Shown: one piece after another, positions 35,550 through 46,829 of the stretch
Numbering within the stretch: the first letter of the stretch is position 1
Layout of the letters: each line of letters begins with the position of its first letter
Assembly: GCF_021869535.1 (NCBI RefSeq)
Contig: NW_026262581.1
Span: 113,612,771-113,676,770 of the forward strand
Direction of reading: 5' to 3'
DNA: 64,000 bases
Source: Mytilus californianus
Taxonomy: Eukaryota > Mollusca > Bivalvia > Mytilida > Mytilidae
Position numbers and translations under genes: made by a program
Notes under the pieces: generated by a model
What the model was told of the DNA's origin: nothing
Database searches by the model: none
Seen by the model: only the letters and a program-made list of their open reading frames with translations

Positions 35550-36580
35550 TGAAAGACCTGATTCAAGAGAGAGGTGAAAGATACCAAAGGGACATTCAAA
35601 CTCATAAGTCGAAAATAAATTGACAATGCCATGGCTAAAAAAGAAAAAGGCCAACAGACAAACAATAGTACACAAAACACAACATAGAAAACTAAAGACT
35701 GAGCAACACGAACCCCACCAAAAACTGGGGGTGATCTCAGGTGCTCCGGAAGGGTAAGCAGATTCTACTCCACATGTGGCACCCGTCGTGTTGCTAATGT
35801 TAGTACAAACCCGGTAATAAGTCTAATTCGGTAGGTCACATTCGGGGAAAAGGGGACGGGATTATAGTTACGACATTTGGAACATATCCATTATCATCTG
35901 TGAAACGGATATTCCATAACGGTCAACCAACTCCTGATGGCGTCCGTAAAATTTATGAAGGGATGATTTCAACTTCACCACTTGGAACTCTTGGTTTAAT
36001 AGCGTCCTTGTAAGGAGCAACCCTCTATCAAGGAAATCATGTTAGGAAATACAAGCCCTGGAATATCGTATCAACTGGGAGATATATACTCCGCAGGTGC
36101 TGCTGGAACGTTGCTACATAGAAATGGAAAGTTCACAATTGGGAAGCTGAAATCATCTCTTTTGTCGTAAAGTTTTGTTTTCAATCGATTCTCATTGTCA
36201 ATTTCTAGATGTAAGTCAAGATATGAGGCAAACTTAACTGTATCTGTTGTATCCTTTATCTCAAATTCGATGGGATTGATGCGTTCAACAAAGTTACCTA
36301 ATTTTGAATTATTCAGTGAGAGAACATTATCTATATAGCGGAAAGTAAAGTTAAAGGATACTGCTAACTTCTTTTCTTTCTTCCTAAGAAGTTCCTGTAT
36401 AAAGTCAGCCTCAAATGAACAAAGGAACAAGTCGGCAAGAAGAGGGGCACAGTTGGTTCCCAATGGGAATGCCGATTGTTTGTTGAAAATCACGTCCTCC
36501 AAACGTAACAAATATGTTGTCAATCAAGAAACCAAGCTTCTTTGAATATTGTTTTTATCGGTATAAATACTGATTTTGTT
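35550..36580 (-). pseudogene. Reverse-transcriptase retroelement remnant (Penelope-type RT suspected)
   Basis: On the minus strand, FQQTIGIPIG (about 36480) and TNCAPLLADLFL (about 36430) are joined by a frameshift. Then come FNFTFRYIDNVLSLNNS, SYLDLHLEIDNE, TKLYDKRDDFSFPIVNFPF and, in another frame further on, KFYGRHQELVDRYGISVSQM (about 35925). The polymerase box reads Y-I-D-N where Y-x-D-D is expected. Sequence conservation suggests a bivalve-wide family. The RT style resembles Penelope-like elements, but I cannot name the clade. The segment downstream (about 35560-35700) is its non-coding tail with several broken frames. Confidence 0.7.
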
Positions 36581-36701
36581 ATTAGTAAATTTAAATCATA
36601 CTAAATAGTTTTGTTATACACATATACACTTTAACGGTACTACAGTCTGTCGATACCTTTATTTTGGCATTGCACAAAGTCATGTTTTTCTCTGACTGTT
36701 A

Positions 36702-37710
36702 ATGACGTCTTCACACTAAATCCATTGGATGTTGGATGTGTACTGATTGATATTTTAGTCTTAGATACCTGATTTTTTTATTAGTTGTCATTGGCTTTGA
36801 GCTAGCTGGCAGTAACTGCGAGTACTCTCAGATCTGTACTTAGTGTCCATTTTGTTGTTAGGGATGAGGGATGGATAAGTACTCTGCCACGTCCGGTCTG
36901 TTTCTGTTTGATGTTTTTCTGCTTTGTATCGATCTGATGAGTTAAGCCTTTCTCAACTGATTTTTATAGTTTGTTCTTATGTTGTGCTGTTACACCACTG
37001 TCCCAGGTTAGGGGGAGGGTTGAGCGCTCACAAACATGTTTAACCCCGCCACATTCTTTATGTGCCTGTCCCGTTTAATCTTGTTACCCCCCTCCTTCCA
37101 GACGCGTGTCAGGCTAAAATTGATTTATCATACATTAAGAACACATATAAGTCATCCAAGATCCCGTGTTCTGAAATTTTTAAGTAAAGTAATATTCCGA
37201 TGAAGTTTCGTTTTTGTCCAGAAAATGAAATACAAATTTTCCTTAAACGAACGTGTTTATTCTCCGTTTAATTATTCTTTGAAATTGCGATAAAAAATCA
37301 ACAAATTCAACAGTTTTCTGCTTTTATTGACACACATTATTGTTTTTATCATAGTTTTAATTCACTTTTGGGGTGTTCGCATGTGGTTTAAGGTGTGCGG
37401 TGGTGTTCGGTGGTGAAAAGACCTACCCGTCCCAAGTCAGGAGCCTCTTAGTTCAGTGGTTGTCCTTGGTTCATGTCTGTCATATTTGTTTTTCGTTAAT
37501 TCTTCTGTTATAAATTAGACGGTTAGTTTTCTCAATTGAATTGTTTCATATTTTTCATGTCGGGGCCTTTTATAGCCAACTATACGGTATGGGGTTTTCT
37601 CATTGTTGAAGGCCGTACGGTTGCCTTTAATTGCTTACATCCACTTTATTTGAACCTTGGTGGATAGTTGTCTCATTGGCAGTCATACCTCATCTCCTTA
37701 TTTTTATAAA
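36702..37710 (+). repeat. Mytilid interspersed repeat, copy interrupted by a 356-bp insertion
   Basis: It runs from the ttagtcttagatacctga block through ccccgccacattc and cctgtccc (37065-37072), then resumes at gtcccaagtcaggagcc (37429). It ends with gttgaaggccgtacggttgc, gatagttgtctcattggcag and catctccttatttttata. The copy at 44220-44795 has no such gap. The insertion is listed separately. Confidence 0.85.
37073..37428. mobile_element. 356-bp insertion with GTCCC target duplication
   Basis: GTCCC at 37068-37072 and again at 37429-37433 bracket sequence absent from the sister copy at 44220-44795. The insert begins gtttaatcttgttaccc and ends aaaagacctaccc. It has no obvious terminal inverted repeat, poly-A tail or coding frame, so its class is unknown. 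Confidence 0.55.
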
Positions 37711-38454
37711 GAAAGATAACGGATGTAGTTACAGGTAAACATACCTTGGATACCTTCTGTAAAATCATGTTCAGTTTTATGCTGTCGGTATTGCACCCAG
37801 TTGTGTAGAAATGGATTGATGTCGATTTCGTCAATATTGAATTTTCTACTATGACAGGAAGAAGCATTGTTCTTGTACATATTTGAGCTAGAGTGTCTTA
37901 TGCATCACAGTCAATTTCTTATGATATGTTATAAGGTATTAAGTAAACAAGTAAAAGTATATTCTGACAACACACCTGTCACAATGAAAGAATTGGCTTT
38001 GAAACACAAGGAAATACACATCATTGGATGTATTTTCTAAGGTTGCGTACATTTGGCTACATATATATAATGTTTTCCTTGTGAATTTTCTATCCCATTG
38101 TGTTTCACTAGCTATATTTGTCTGTATACAAACGTTTCACTGCGCATAAAAATGTCATAATTTTAAAATGAAAAGAACAGAAGTTATTACATATAGATTC
38201 AAAATGGGATTTTAAATTTTTGCATAACGATTTTTATGACAATTTGATAATGTGAAAGTTATAAATGGAATGTTAAAAAAATCATTTAGTTTGCCCTTCA
38301 CACTTTCCTCACCCATTGATTGCATCATTTACAAAACCATAAGTTTTCTTTTATTTGATTTGAAGTTCTATTTATATATTTGAATTCTGTTGTACTAAAT
38401 GACTCCCAAGTTGTAATACTGCATTTTATAAATTACGTCCGTACTGGTCACAGT
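37711..38454. other. No gene seen
   Basis: AT-rich; no recognised motif before the 24-bp array. Confidence 0.3.
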
Positions 38455-40805
38455 TGTTGCAATGGTTGCATTGCTAATGAATACATTGGTTGCACTGCTA
38501 ATGATTACAATGATTGCATTGCTAATGAATACATTGGTTGCATTGCTAATGATAAAATTGGTTGCATTGCTAATGATAAAATTGGTTGCACTGCTAATGA
38601 TTACATTGGTTGCATTGCTAATGATTACATTGGTTACATTGCTAATGGATACATTGGTTGCACTGCTAATGATTACATTGGTTGCTCTGCTAATGGTTAC
38701 AATGACTGTTCTGCTAATGATTACATTGCCAATTTGGTTCCAATGTTAATGATAACAATGGTTGAACTTCTAATGATTTCATTGGTTGCACTGCTAATGC
38801 ATACATTGGTTCCACTACTAATGATTACATTGGTTGAACAGCTAATGATAACAATGATTGCACTGCTAATGATTACAATGGTTGCACTGATAATGATTAC
38901 ATTGGTTCCACTGCTAATGATAACAATGTTTTGCACTGCTAAGGAATACATTGGTTGAACTGCTAATGATAACATTGGCTGCACTGTTAATGAAAACATT
39001 GGTTGCACTGCTAATAAATACATTGGTTGCACTGCTAATTATTACATTGTTTGCGCTGCTAATGTTTACATTGGTTGCACTGCTAATGAAAACATTGCTT
39101 CCAGTGTTAATGATTACATTGGTTCCACTGCTAATGATTACATTGGTTGGTCTGATAATGATTACAATGGTTGCACTACATATGATAATATTGGTTGCAC
39201 TGCTAATGATTACATTGGTTGAACTGGTAATAAATACATTGGCTGAACTGCTAATGATAACATTGGTTGAACTGCTATGTGTTCATTGGTTGCACTGCTT
39301 ATGATTACATTGGTTGCACTACCAATGATTACATTGGTTCCACTGCTAATGATTACATTGGTTGGTATGATAATGATTACATTGGTTCCACTACATATGA
39401 TAATATATGTTGCACTGCTAATGATTACATTGGTTGAACTGGTAATAAATACATTGGCTGAACTGCTAATGATAACATTGGTTGAACTGCTATGATTACA
39501 TTGGTTGCACTACCAATGATTACAATGGTTCCACTGCTAATGATAACATTGGTTGCACTGCTAATGATTATATTGGTTAAACTGCTGATGATTACATTGG
39601 TTGCACTGCTAATGAATACATTGGTTGCTATGCTTATGATTACAATGGATGCTCTGCTAATGACTGGAAATGATAACATTAGTTTAACTGCTAATGATGA
39701 CATTGGTTACACTGCTTATGATTACATTGGGTGCACTGCTAATGAATGCATTGATTGGACTGTCAATGATTACATTGGTTGTAATGCTAATGATTACATT
39801 GGTTGCACTGCAAATGATTACACTGATCGCACTGCTAATGATTTCAATGGTTCCAATGCTAATGATTACATTGGTTGCACTGCTAATGGATACATTGGTT
39901 GCAATGCTTATGATTCCATTGGTTGCACTGCTTATGATTATCTTGGTTGCACTGCTCATGATTACATTGGTTGCAATGCTAATGATTACATTGGTTCCAC
40001 TGCAAATGATTACATTAATTGTAACGTTTTTGATTACAATGGTTGCATTAATAATGATAACATTGGTCCATTGCTTATGATAACATTGGTTGCACTGCTA
40101 ATGAATACATTGGTTGCGCTGCTAATGATAACTTGGTTTAACTGTTAATGATTACATTGGTTGCATTAGTACTGATTATATTGGTTGCATTGCAAATGAT
40201 TACATTGGTTGTACTGCTAATGAATACACTGATTTCACTGCTAATGATTACATTTGTTGAACTGCTTATGATGACATTGTTTGCACCACTACTGATTGCA
40301 TTTGTAGCATTGTAAATGATTACATTGGTTGCACTGCTAATGAACACAATGGTTGCACTACTAATGATTACAATGGTTGCACTGCTAATGATACCGTTGG
40401 TTGAACTGCTGATGATTACATTGGTTGCACTGCTAATACATACATTGGTTGCACTGCTAGTGATGACATTGGTTCCATTGCTAATTATTTCATTGGTTGC
40501 ACTGCTAATGAATACATTGGCTGAACTGCTAATGATAACATTGGTTGCATTGCTTATGATTTCATTGGTTGCACTGCTAATGATTACATTGGTTAATGAT
40601 TACATTGGTTGCACTGCTTATGATTATATTTGTTGCACTGCTAATGATTATATTTGTTGCACTGCTAAATATTTCATTGGGTGCAATGCTAATGATTACA
40701 TTGGTTGCAAGGTACTGCTAATTGTTAAATTGGTTGCACTGCGTATGATTACATTGTTTGAACTGTTGATGATCACATTGGTTGCATAGAAAATGATGAC
40801 TTTTT
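38455..40805 (+). repeat. 24-bp minisatellite, about 98 units
   Basis: The consensus unit reads tgctaatgattacattggttgcac. Units vary at a few positions (aatgaatac, aatgataac, ttgaactg, ttccactg). The array is internally organised: a block of about 215 bp starting at 39121 recurs at 39336 and begins again near 39487. Because 24 is a multiple of three, long open frames arise in two frames (repeating NDYIGCTA or MITLVALL) and on the reverse strand. The third frame has TAA TGA in every unit. I read it as non-coding. Confidence 0.93.
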
Positions 40806-40864
40806 GTTGAACTGATAATGATTACATTGTTTGCATTGATGATAACGGTTTTGGTTGCACCACT

Positions 40865-42230
40865 GAACATGCGTTACATTCATTACAGAAGTTATATCAT
40901 TACCGGTTTTACTTTTAGTATTTACAGTGGTTGCAACGCTAAAGATTACACTTGTTGCCCCACCATGTGTTACATATATAACAATAGTTATATCAATTCC
41001 ATATTAAAGCGGATAGTTACTTTACTACAAATGATCCATTTTAGCATCTAACAATGACTAGGATGTTTTGTATTATACAATAGTCAAACTGCTCTTTAGG
41101 TTCTGTTAAGCACACGTATGAAGACTGGAAAAGATTTTTTTACAGTTTGCCCCCTTTTTCAAATTCATGATTAATGTAAAGCCGTAAAAAGTTAATCATT
41201 TTCTTGATTTTCTATTTTAATAGATTTTTCAAACTCTCTATACTTCCCTAAATGGTTTGTATTGCCTTGATAATAAATTTTGCATATCATAGATAACTAT
41301 CATATCCTATGCTCAGTCGAGTGAAAACCCTGATTTTTTTGTCAGACCGTCGTTTAATTTTAATGTCACTTTTAATGAAAAATATACTTGATATAATGAT
41401 AACAATTACACGGGTTTTGTCAAAGTGAATGCAGTTTAATTTGTAGTTGTTTATTCTGTATTAACACCGTATATTATTCAATTACCGGGTATTTCTTTAC
41501 CGTTATAACCATGCACCAAAGGATCGTATTAAAGAACTTTGATGGATTGATCCCGACGGTCTTTACACTTGTGTTACGTTATTTAGTTAAATTATCTCAT
41601 GGTATTGTTACCTCATCTTACAAGACAGTAAAAAATGGTTGTAACTAGTACACTATGTAATTATTATTCAACTGTTCGTTTGTATTGAGTGTATTATGTA
41701 GAGATCTTTGTGAACGATCCATGTCACATCTTTTGAAAGGTAGTTATTAAACTAAGCTTACTATGTGCGTATGTCTGGATTTTCTTTAGGGGGAGGGACT
41801 GAGTTTTCTTTCCGATGAATTTCATGGCAATCGTGACCTTTGAAGTAGACGATTTAAATCAAAGAGACCACAGGCAGTGAAAAGAAAATCGATTTAAAAT
41901 TGAAAATTAAAATGTCTTCACTTTTATTCTTATATGTTTGTAATAATATTTTGACTGCATTGGTGTAAAATTCGTTGTTATTTAAATGAAGCGATATGTT
42001 CAATAGACTACTTATTTAAAAGTTGTTAGCAAAGTCATCTGTGATGCATGAAGGAAATGGAATCAAGATATTTGTAGTCATATTATGAGAAGTTACAATC
42101 TCGTACGATTATTTTTACAAAGAAATGATTTTAAGAAATTATAGTCCTTAAACTAAGGTAAAAAGCTATGGCAAAATTCCTCTGTTTATTTGTTTGATCC
42201 CAGGGTTGAAATCACAAAGTAATAAAAAAC
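40865..42230. other. No gene seen
   Basis: AT-rich DNA between the 24-bp and 50-bp arrays. The start still has two degenerate repeat-like words (ggttgcaccactgaacat, ggttgcaacgctaaagatta) from the decaying edge of the 24-bp array. Confidence 0.35.
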
Positions 42231-42780
42231 AGAGGCGGAGGATACTAAAGGGATAGTCATACAAATAACACCTACTTGTTGAAGGCGGAGGATACTAAAG
42301 GGATAGTCATACAAATAACACCTACTTGTTGAAGGCGGAGGATACTAATGGGATAGTCATACAAATAACACCTACTTGTTGAAGGCGGAGGATACTAAAG
42401 GGATAGTCATACAAATAACACCTACTTGTTGAAGGCGGAGGATACTAAAGGGATAGTCATACAAATAACACCTACTTGTTGAAGGCGGAAGATACTAATG
42501 GGAGAGTCATACAAATAACACCTACTTGTTGAAGGCGGAGGATACTAAAGGGATAGTCATACAAATAACACCTACTTGTTGAAGGCGGAGGATACTAAAG
42601 GGATAGTCATACAAGTAACACCTACTTGTTGAAGGCGGAGGATACTAAAGGGATAGTCATACAAATAACACCTACTTGTTGAAGGCGGAGGATACTAAAG
42701 GGATAGTCATACAAATAACACCTACTTGTTGAAGGCGGAGGATACTAAAGGGATAGTCATACAAATAACACCTACTTGTT
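42231..42780 (+). repeat. 50-bp tandem array, eleven near-identical units
   Basis: The unit is gaaggcggaggatactaaag, then ggatagtcat, acaaataaca and cctacttgtt. Almost all units are identical; the sixth (from about 42481) differs at three bases, and scattered single changes occur elsewhere. Immediately after the last unit the sequence reads gaaggtcgtacgatgacc, the tail of the mytilid repeat, so the gaagg at the unit start is also that repeat's sequence. Near identity implies recent expansion. Confidence 0.95.
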
Positions 42781-42830
42781 GAAGGTCGTACGATGACCTA
42801 TAGTTGCTTACATCCACGTCATTTGGCTTT
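42781..42830 (+). repeat. Tail fragment of mytilid repeat after the 50-bp array
   Basis: gaaggtcgtacgatgacc, then tagttgcttacatccacgtc and atttgg match the tails at 37610-37660 and 44708-44755. Confidence 0.75.
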
Positions 42831-43177
42831 TGTAAAAATTGGCTTCGAATGACGTCTTTAACGAAAATGAAATAATTTGTATCTGAAAGACAATATATGA
42901 AATTATTTCTAATAAAAATGTTGGCTTTGGTTAAAAATGGCCTACTTATGCATTTTATGGATACCTACCCAAATTGTGCAAAAATATATCAAAAATGCTC
43001 TTTTTTGTCATCTTTAGACTTTTATAATTTGTTTACATTTTCGGAAATTCTCTCTAAATGTTCAATCCTTAAAATACGAAACTGATTCTCTGATTCTTCA
43101 AATTTGATTGCAGGTTTGAAGGAATTTTAGAACATGGTCCTGGTGTGAAATAAATGCAGGGAATATCAATATGTAGA

Positions 43178-43256
43178 TATAAGAAGATGTGGTATGAGTG
43201 CCAATGAGACAACTCTCCATCCAAGTCACAATTTGTAAAAGTAAACCAGATGTGTT
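43178..43256. repeat. Mytilid interspersed repeat, second copy
   Basis: Nearly identical to 846-925: agaagatgtggtatgagtgc, aatgagacaactctccatcc, aagtcacaatttgtaaaagt, aaacca. It ends abruptly at 43250. Confidence 0.85.
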
Positions 43257-44219
43257 TACATTATGTGGTGTAACTCAAATGTTACATTCGTTCCTGTACA
43301 GTGTTCAGGGGTAAGCGTCTGTTCTGTGTATGTCCTTTGGTTTATATGCTCTTCGTCGTTGTTATAGTTCTGGCGGCTTCCAAAACTTTTGTTCTCGAGC
43401 GTAGCAGCTGATTAAGGCTATTCCAGAAATATGTGTTTTGAAACGAACAGAATTTAATTTATTTTAGAATTGAAAGCGTGGACTTAGAACTTCGCCGGTT
43501 TTTTCTCTCGTCTTAGAGTAAGACATTGAGCCGATATTTGGTATGTAGCAATAAAAATATTAGTTACACGTTAGTATTTTTTGAAATTTGTACTTTTTTA
43601 TTTCTCAAAACCCAAAGTATGTGATCATCAACAAATAGTAACAAATAACATGTTTACGACAAGTGTAGCTGGAATAGAGAGACAAATAATATATAATAGA
43701 AATATAGTAGATACGAATTTTACCGAGGAATATTGACAATTAAATTGGTTAGTTCAACTAATTACATAGTAATTTGAACCCCAAAAAAATCCGTTAGGTC
43801 TTACGCTATCGGCAAACATAGACTTTAATGCATGGTTCTGTTAATGAGCTGTCAGCGGCAGCTAGCAAATCATTGGGGTCATAAACACCTAAATTCTATC
43901 AGAATGCCCGAAAATAAGACAGGACTCCGTATAAATTTTTGAATTGTATATTGCAAATATTAAAATTAAGACACTATGTATGTCATCATTTAAATGATAT
44001 AATTTGAACTCATTTTCTTATATCTGTTATTTAAAAAAATAAAACATGGTAGTGCATCATGAGTCTGTTTGGCTGGCTGAATCATCATGTATACTAAATG
44101 TACATTGTAATGTATATATTCAGGTTGCACTCTACTAAACTATTTACTCATTTATTCATATAAGACTATCATAAACAGTTGTTAACCATGTCTGTACTTA
44201 TATTTGGGCTTTATACATG
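43257..44219. other. No gene seen
   Basis: AT-rich; no recognised motif. Confidence 0.3.
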
Positions 44220-44795
44220 ACTCTATGACGTCGTTACGCTTAATCCGTTGGGTGTGTACTGTTCAATGTTTTGTCTGGGAAACATGTTTTTTTTTGTTGT
44301 AATTTGTTTTGAACTAGCTTTCGGTAATTGAGAGTACTCTCAGATCGGAAGTTTGTGTCTTTGTGGTATTAATTTTGTTAGTTGTTTTGTATCGATCTGA
44401 TGAGTCAAGACCTTTTCAACCTATTTTTATAGTTTGTTATGTTGTGCTGTTACACCACTGTCCAAGGTTAGGGGAGGGTTGGGCGCCCTCAAACATGTTT
44501 AAACCCCCATTTGTGTCTGTATCAGTCCCAAGTCAGAAGCCTGTAATTCAGTGGCTGACATTTGTTGCTGCATACCATATTTGTTTTTCGTTTGTAGTTT
44601 TGTTCATAAATCAGGCCGTTATTATTCTTGAATTATTGAATTATTTTATGTTTTGTCATTGCGGAGCCTTTTATAGATTGCTATGCGGTATAAGTTTGGT
44701 TTATTGATGAATGCCGTACGGTGGCATCTAGTTGCTTACATCGACGCTCATTGGTCTCTGGATAAATGATACCACATCTCATTATTGTTATACGT
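44220..44795 (+). repeat. Mytilid interspersed repeat, uninterrupted copy
   Basis: It has all the blocks of the copy at 36702-37710 without the 356-bp insertion: gtaattgagagtactctcag, atcgatctgatgagtcaag, ttgtgctgttacaccactgt, aaacatgtttaaaccccc, cagtcccaagtcagaagcc, tgccgtacggtggcatc and taccacatctcattattg. The open frame at 44363-44707 within it is incidental. Confidence 0.85.
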
Positions 44796-46829
44796 ATGCA
44801 GTTCTATGACCAAAAAGGTATTGCTTAACTATAATCGAATTTACTATTACATTCCGTTTGCATATATATATAATGTCAAATATTAATCATAAAAAAGACA
44901 ACTTAAATAACTATCTTGATAAAGTATAGGAGTCATGCATTACACATAAAGTTTTGAACGACCACAAATATAAAATGAATGAAATTACTTTTCAATTTCA
45001 CCATTTTTATTACATAAACCTTCCTTATTAAACGGTAATTATTCATGTTATATCGTCTGTTAAATATTTTCCACTGTACATAGGTTCAATAGAATAATAA
45101 AAATACTTTATTAAGAGTAATATTAAAATCACCCATGCGACTGTTTCAATTGCACGTCTTCGGTTCGTACCGAAACAAATTATTTCAATTAAAGACGAAT
45201 ATTTTACGCTTTCACTGATTTTTATTGGTTATAATACAATAGTGAATTTCAATCGAGGATGACAAATAATTCTCTCTGAAGAAAACGAATAATAATAGAT
45301 AGTAAAGTGAAATAAATATGTGGAAAATGTCTTATAGGAGTTGAAGTCAAATAAGTTCAAAGTCAATTAAAATAAAAGGTCTGGATAACCGACATCAACA
45401 AAGAAAGCGCAATTCAATATTAGGTTTATCACTTCCTTAATAAATGTACAATTGACGTTAATGTTGAAATATATTTTTTTCTTTATCAAATCAAGACGAT
45501 ATAATAAATAGGATAACTGATTCGATTTTGAAAAGGTACAGAGGATACAAAATACAAGGCTATGGATAAATCTCGATGTATTGAAACATCAGGTGCGGAT
45601 TTGGCAAGGGCGCATCCGGTGAGCGCCCCCCCCCCCCCTTTTTAAAAAAAGAAAAAAATATGCAAAAAAGGTAGAGTTACTGCCAATGTGCGTATAAGAT
45701 AAAGGTCCACTTATTCTTTACTCTGAGGAGCGCTCCCTAACATCAAATCCTGGCCATGATCAGTGCTTGACCATAAACAGGTGAAATAAATGCCATATAC
45801 ACTAAACACAACAAATAGTTGGGAATATAAGGTAAAAAAAATGACGATTAAAAATTCATATCATGCACACCAAAACATAGTAAATAAATCATCAGTTCAC
45901 ACACAACATATAATTACAACACGTTAACATATCGAGGGGAAACAACAAATATGCATACAAATGACTTCAAATTCCCCAAGAAAGCAACACAAACAAACGA
46001 TAATAAACAATATCCAAATCAAGCAATGACAGTCAAAACAAAGGTCAGAAAGATTCACAGACACCATACACACCAACCAGCCACACCCCACAACAAATTC
46101 ACAGACAACAAACATACACACCAACCAACAACAACCCTACAACAAATTCATAAACAGTTGATCAGATCACCAGCATAGTGACAAAAATCAACCAAATGGG
46201 CATAAGTCAAAAGTCAGAAGTTACAGAATATAGTGTGAAGGAACAACAATGTACACAAACATACAACAGCTATTCCTCATCACCGAAAAAAAAAGAAAAC
46301 AATAATCAGACATAACAAACATCACTAGGAGAGCTCTTTAAAAGATATACCTTTAGTAACAATAATTAACAAACAGAGTACCTACAACAAGCAACACTAG
46401 TACTCTCTGTAATGTTTATACTAAACAAAATAGACATCACATAAACCAGCTCAACAAAGATATTCTAGCGAAAAATATACAAAAAAACTTAAGGATAAAA
46501 TATAATTAGGATTATAGATAAAAATGATTTCCATAAAAAATTGCTTTATCAATGAACTTTATCTCGCATTTCCATTTATTCGTATAGGGGACGACACTTC
46601 AACACACTGACGCAACATTTAAAAAAATTACGAAGGAAATCAATTAAAGAAAATAAACCGCAAGAACAAAATTAATAAAAAATCTTTCAAACAGTGTACA
46701 CAACATTAACAAAAAAACGGCAAAACCTTAGCAAATCAAAACACTATAAGCATTTGCACATAAATAACACCAGCACAAAAACATAGGATAACATTTAAAG
46801 TAAACATATAACTATACAACAAACGACCC
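44796..46829. other. No gene seen; short poly-C tract
   Basis: AT-rich. A run of about 14 C lies at 45624-45638 beside a T/A run, next to gcgcatccggtgagcgc. From about 45940 to 46170 the plus strand is A/C-rich with repeated aacaaattca and acacaccaacca words. Confidence 0.35.

Noticed and set aside
38380..40789. Long open frames with octapeptide repeats, for example 38380-38958 and 39492-40148
   Set aside because: Two sense frames and the antisense are open at once because the unit is 24 bp. No start context, signal or splice logic supports coding.
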